From positions 1 through 43,893 of the forward strand of contig CAJFNT010000090.1 of assembly GCA_904395315.1 (NCBI GenBank): DNA of 43,893 nt. The letters are read 5' to 3'. Positions 39,798-43,893 of the stretch are shown piece by piece. Position 1 is the stretch's first letter, and each line of letters begins with the position of its first letter. This stretch comes from an uncultured Clostridia bacterium. Its GTDB lineage: Bacteria > Bacillota > Clostridia > UBA1381. The notes under the pieces are model-generated. The model saw nothing but the letters and a program-made list of their open reading frames with translations. It made no database searches and was not told the origin of the DNA. Both the position numbers and the translations under genes were made by a program.

Positions 39798-40550
39798 TCA
39801 TTCACCCGCAGGATACTGATCGTCACTTACCGGCTCAAGCCACTCGTTTGAAGTATTCTCTCCGGGGCACTCTACCGCAAGATGGCTGAACCAACTGTCA
39901 GCCTTTGCTCCATGCCAGTGCTTTACTCCGGCAGGTATCATGACAACATCTCCGGCTTTCAAGCTCTGAGGCTCTTTGCCTTCTTCCTGATACCATCCTT
40001 CACCATCAACACATAGCAGAAGCTGTCCGCCGCCCTTATCTGCATGATGTATATGCCAATTGTTCCTGCAGCCCGGTTCAAACGTGACATTTGCGATAAA
40101 CACAGTCTCCTTCGGGTCTGTCAATGGCTTCAAATAACTGTTCCCTATAAAATACTGTGCGAACGCGTCATTCGGTTGCCCAAGCCCGAACATACCGCCG
40201 TGCTCAATTTCTTCATTTTCACCATCAGCATACACATCTTTTACAACTCTGAATGCAGCCCAAGCATTCGGCCAACCTGCATAAAATGCCAGATGCGTCA
40301 ATATCTCTGCCATCTCAGTCTTTGTTACACCGTTCTTTTTAGCGGTCTGCGCATGATACTGGAAAGAGCTGTCTATAAGTCCCTTGCATACCAATGCACT
40401 GACCGTAAGTATCGATCTCATTTTAAGTGAGAGCTTATCATCTCTTGACCATACCTCTCCGAAAAGCACATCGTCGTTCAGCTCTGCAAACTTAGGAGCG
40501 AACTCACCGAGCGAATCTCTTCCAGCTGTTTGTTTAACCTTGTTTCCCAT
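39798..40550 (-). CDS. Carboxymuconolactone decarboxylase-like / cupin fusion protein
   Basis: N-terminal CMD domain (LKMRSILTVSALVCKGLIDSSFQYHAQTAKKNGVTKTEMAEILTHLAFYAGWPNAWAAF), C-terminal cupin (NNWHIHHADKGGGQLLLCVDGEGWYQEEGKEPQSLKAGDVVMIPAGVKHWHGA). Confidence 0.9.
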   Translation of the reverse strand: MGNKVKQTAGRDSLGEFAPKFAELNDDVLFGEVWSRDDKLSLKMRSILTVSALVCKGLIDSSFQYHAQTAKKNGVTKTEMAEILTHLAFYAGWPNAWAAFRVVKDVYADGENEEIEHGGMFGLGQPNDAFAQYFIGNSYLKPLTDPKETVFIANVTFEPGCRNNWHIHHADKGGGQLLLCVDGEGWYQEEGKEPQSLKAGDVVMIPAGVKHWHGAKADSWFSHLAVECPGENTSNEWLEPVSDDQYPAGE

Positions 40551-40707
40551 GATCGTTTCCTCCTGATTCATAAATTTAATATCACTATTATTTATTACAT
40601 GCAATATTTACGTCGGCCCTGCGCTTAAGGCATCTTACAATACTATTTATATTAATATTATATCACAGTTAAATAATAATGTCTAATACTTATACCGTAT
40701 CTTTAAT

Positions 40708-40724
40708 AATGCTTAATAAGCATT
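40708..40724. promoter_or_regulatory. Operator-like palindrome between divergent promoters
   Basis: AATGCTTA-A-TAAGCATT, with an additional AGCATT half-site directly adjacent. Confidence 0.45.
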
Positions 40725-40845
40725 AGCATTCGATACATATTAATTGTGCTGCATATAAAATTCTTGATTAACTTAGATCCATGTGTTATAATTGACATAA
40801 CGGTCATGTTATACCGTAAACCCGGATTTCAATGGAGGAATACAT

Positions 40846-41451
40846 ATGATACACACCATAATATTTGATATAGGAAATGTGCTTATAGGTTTTGATTGGG
40901 GGGAATATATATATGATCTTTTTGACGATAAAGATACCTGCGCCAAAGTAAGGGACGCTCTTTTCGGAAGTGATTTCTGGAATGAGCTCGACCGCGGAGT
41001 GCTAAGCCGTGAAGAAATGCTGAACGGCTTCTGTAAACGTGCTCCCGGATATGAAAACGAGATACAAATAGCATTTGATTCTGTGGGCGCAGCGCTCTCG
41101 AGCCGTGAATATACTATCCCCCTCATACAAGAGCTAAAAGAACGCGGATACTGCGTCCTCTATCTTTCAAACTATTCCCGACACGTCATGAATGCGAATC
41201 CGGATATTCTCAGCTTTATCAAAGATATGGACGGTGGAGTGTTCTCGTGCGATGTAAAGCTCATAAAGCCTGATCCCGAAATATTCAAAGTTATCTGTGA
41301 TAAATACAGTCTCGACCCCAAAGAATGTGTATTTATCGATGACAATGCGGCAAATATTTCCGCAGCATCCGAATTCGGTATGAAAACAGTACGATTTAAA
41401 GATTATGATTCCGCATACAAAAATTTAAACAAGATACTAACCTATAACTAA
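40846..41451 (+). CDS. HAD-superfamily hydrolase (HAD-IA)
   Basis: 201 aa; IIFDIGNVLIGFDW, LYLSNYS, KPDPEIFKVICDKYSLDPKECVFIDDNAANISAA. Confidence 0.92.
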   Translation: MIHTIIFDIGNVLIGFDWGEYIYDLFDDKDTCAKVRDALFGSDFWNELDRGVLSREEMLNGFCKRAPGYENEIQIAFDSVGAALSSREYTIPLIQELKERGYCVLYLSNYSRHVMNANPDILSFIKDMDGGVFSCDVKLIKPDPEIFKVICDKYSLDPKECVFIDDNAANISAASEFGMKTVRFKDYDSAYKNLNKILTYN

Positions 41452-42231
41452 TGTTGCCTTACAGTGCTGATTTCTGTAAACCCTGGGACTGCAATTCATT
41501 TCGTTAACAAAGATCCTATTAAATGTGCGTACAGAATTAAACCCGGTAGCAAAAGCAATATCAGTTATCGATCTATCAGTATTTTCAAGCAATAGGCAAG
41601 CCTTTTTGAGCCTTTTTTTGTTTAAATATTGACTAAAAGATACCCCTAACTTGTTTCGCATAGTGTGAGCTATATGAGATCTGCTCAAATTTAATTTTTC
41701 GGCAACATCTGATATTGTAATAGGCTCATCATAATGACAATCACAAAAGATCAATATTGATTTTATGGTACTCATTAGACAACAATCTTGTTTTTTTAGT
41801 TCCAGACTTTCTATCATGATCCCCATGATCGCCATAATAATCCCTTTTTGCGCATCATGGGGAAGTCTAAAAGCTTTGTTGCCCAACATAGAAAACAAAT
41901 CTCTTGCATAATCCATATACTTGTTTATCACCGGGACCTCCGGAACAAAATCTCGAAATATTTTTTCATATTCATTAAAGAGTTCAGCTGAAAATATTAC
42001 CATCTCTGCATCTACTTCCTCAGAGTTCTCATAGCTATGTATAATATTAGGGAACACGCAAAACAAATCATTTTGCTTCAGTTCGAAATCTCTATTTTCC
42101 GTTTTTAGCAGTGCCGATCCAGAAAATACAAATCCAAGCTCAACATGATCGTGCAAATGGGGTTCAAAATCCAAATTTCTGCTTCTGTATACTTCAAATA
42201 GATCATTTTTATCTTCAAAAAAAAATTCCAT
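41437..42231 (-). CDS. AraC-family transcriptional regulator
   Basis: N-terminal cupin-type sensor (LHDHVELGFVFSGSALL), C-terminal double HTH (ISDVAEKLNLSRSHIAHTMRNKLGVSFSQYLNKKRLKKACLLLENTDRSITDIAFATGFNSVRTFNRIFVNEMNCSPRVYR). Confidence 0.92.
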   Translation of the reverse strand: MEFFFEDKNDLFEVYRSRNLDFEPHLHDHVELGFVFSGSALLKTENRDFELKQNDLFCVFPNIIHSYENSEEVDAEMVIFSAELFNEYEKIFRDFVPEVPVINKYMDYARDLFSMLGNKAFRLPHDAQKGIIMAIMGIMIESLELKKQDCCLMSTIKSILIFCDCHYDEPITISDVAEKLNLSRSHIAHTMRNKLGVSFSQYLNKKRLKKACLLLENTDRSITDIAFATGFNSVRTFNRIFVNEMNCSPRVYRNQHCKATLVIG

Positions 42232-42412
42232 TAAATCCACCTCAAAAATAAAGCACACAAATTGTCTTATTTTTATATCATCTTGTCTTGAATTATAGCA
42301 CAAAATAGTATAAAATACAAGTATAAATTTTAATAAAAAATATGCTTAACAACATTCACAGCAACCAATATTATTTTATAATATAAATTATATGCAAAGG
42401 AGCAATAAAAAC

Positions 42413-43893
42413 ATGAACAAATGGTCAAGACTACGATATTCCCCTTGTCTGCCAATGGGCGAAGACGGAAGACGGATAACAGGCTCGGACGAACATATAC
42501 GTCTTTCCAGAGAGGCCGCGGCAGAAGGCATGGTTCTTTTGAAAAATGAGAATGATCTTTTGCCTCTCAGAGACGGCAAACGCATCGCAGTTTTCGGCAA
42601 GGCACAGTACGATTATGTAAAAGGCGGCGGCGGAAGCGGTTATGTTACAGCAGATCATGTAACAAATATATATGAAGGTCTTAAAATAAAAGAATCCGAA
42701 GGTAAGATCAGTGTATATGACGGTCTGATCGGTTTTTATAAAAACGAATGTGAAAAGCAGTATTCCTGCGGTACACACAATGGAATGACCTCGGAACCTG
42801 AACTCCCTCAGGATCTATTAGACAAAGCGGCAGCTTATACAGATACCGCGCTGATCACTATATGTCGTTTTTCCGGTGAAGGCTGGGACCGCAAAGGCAA
42901 ACCGCAAGACGGAGATTTTTACCTAAGCGCTCAAGAAGAAAAAATGATAGACTCGGTACTCGAAAGATTCAAAAATATCATCGTTGTTATAAACGCAGGC
43001 GCTCAAACAGACAGTGAATGGTATCATTCAAATGATAAGATATCATCCGTTCTGTACTCATGGCAAGGCGGAATGGAAGGAGGTCTCGCGATCGCGGACA
43101 TCATCTGCGGTGATGTCACGCCTTCAGGCAAGCTCGCGGATACATTCGCAAAACGTTTCTCCGATTATCCTTCATCGGACAGCTTTGAGGAATCAGAGGA
43201 CTATGTTAAATATTACGAAGATATTTATGTTGGCTACAGATATTTTGAAACTATTCCGGGAGCTGATAAAAAAGTAAATTATCCGTTCGGATTCGGACTT
43301 TCATACACTAATTTTGAGATATCCGATATAGATGTACGCAGCAATAAAAATACGATCAGTGTAAGCGCTTCGGTAACAAACATCGGAAAAGCATACGGTA
43401 AAGAAGTCGTTCAAGTCTATTACAGCGCGCCGCAGGGCAAGCTTGGCAAACCGTCACGAGGACTTGCGGCTTTCAAAAAGACCGATCTTTTAGCCCCTGG
43501 CGAAATGCGAAAGTTATATATGTCATTCCCTGTCTCCGACATGGCAAGCTATGACGACACCGGCAAGATAAAAATGTCATCTTATATACTTGAAAAAGGC
43601 AGCTATAGCTTTTATGTCGGGAACTCCGTTCGCAATACTATAAAGGCTGATTTTGAATATATTATTGACAATGATATTGTAACCGAACAGCTTACACAGC
43701 AGGCAGCCCCGTGCAACCTTGAAAAACGAATGCTTTCCGATGGCAGCTTCGAAAATATGCCGTCATATAAAAACAACACTAAACGGTCAGAGCCGGAACC
43801 ATTGGCAGCCGAAGTGCCGAATAGCCCGGCGATGCTAATTGACGTATGTGAAGGCAAAGTTTCTCTTGACTCGTTTATAAAACAACTCACTGA
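42413..43893 (+). CDS. Glycoside hydrolase family 3 beta-glucosidase-like, C-terminal domain first (truncated by window edge)
   Basis: ATG at 42413 with SD AAAGGAG; SREAAAEGMVLLKNENDLLPL, KGGGGSGYV, SWQGGMEGGLAIADIICGDVTPSGKLADTF, YPFGFGLSYTNFEI then FnIII (VSASVTNIGKAYGKEVVQVYYSAP) ; open at the window end, so absent from the ORF track. Confidence 0.9.
   Translation, partial: MNKWSRLRYSPCLPMGEDGRRITGSDEHIRLSREAAAEGMVLLKNENDLLPLRDGKRIAVFGKAQYDYVKGGGGSGYVTADHVTNIYEGLKIKESEGKISVYDGLIGFYKNECEKQYSCGTHNGMTSEPELPQDLLDKAAAYTDTALITICRFSGEGWDRKGKPQDGDFYLSAQEEKMIDSVLERFKNIIVVINAGAQTDSEWYHSNDKISSVLYSWQGGMEGGLAIADIICGDVTPSGKLADTFAKRFSDYPSSDSFEESEDYVKYYEDIYVGYRYFETIPGADKKVNYPFGFGLSYTNFEISDIDVRSNKNTISVSASVTNIGKAYGKEVVQVYYSAPQGKLGKPSRGLAAFKKTDLLAPGEMRKLYMSFPVSDMASYDDTGKIKMSSYILEKGSYSFYVGNSVRNTIKADFEYIIDNDIVTEQLTQQAAPCNLEKRMLSDGSFENMPSYKNNTKRSEPEPLAAEVPNSPAMLIDVCEGKVSLDSFIKQLT

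Noticed and set aside
1-43893. tRNA/rRNA genes, CRISPR arrays, integrases, transposases
   Set aside because: None recognised by eye on either strand; tRNAscan, CRISPR and IS searches would be needed to exclude them formally.

Overview
This 43.9 kb window looks like the chromosome of a low-to-mid-GC Clostridia (Oscillospiraceae/Ruminococcaceae-like) bacterium; that assignment is an inference from gene content and order. The left arm (1-11.4 kb, minus strand) is a dense conserved cluster: hprK, a PHP phosphoesterase, murB, rapZ, yvcK, whiA, dnaE, a TRAP (MtrB)-like protein, a small conserved protein, pfkA and pyk. Next on the plus strand come rpmB, murA, an MBL hydrolase, rlmH and an L,D-transpeptidase, followed on the minus strand by a YhaN/YhaO (SbcC/D-like) pair. 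The right half is accessory: a two-component system plus a heterodimeric ABC exporter whose two halves are both disrupted, a GH13 enzyme, a UvrX-type Y-family polymerase with a YolD-like partner, a glycosyltransferase/UGM-like/GtrA cluster, a second two-component system with an ABC transporter (FtsX-type permease), a CMD-cupin fusion, a HAD hydrolase, and an AraC regulator divergent from a domain-permuted GH3. The strongest candidates for something undescribed are: (1) a ~350-nt noncoding transcription unit at about 20.55-20.94 kb with a consensus promoter, long-range helices forming a three-way junction, and an intrinsic terminator; (2) a TRAP homologue that keeps its Trp pocket but has changed two of the three KKR RNA-binding residues; (3) a promoter/structured leader/terminator unit in front of the decaying ABC exporter; (4) a structured ~290-nt murA leader. 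All helices and promoters were found by eye; no folding, covariation or database search was run.
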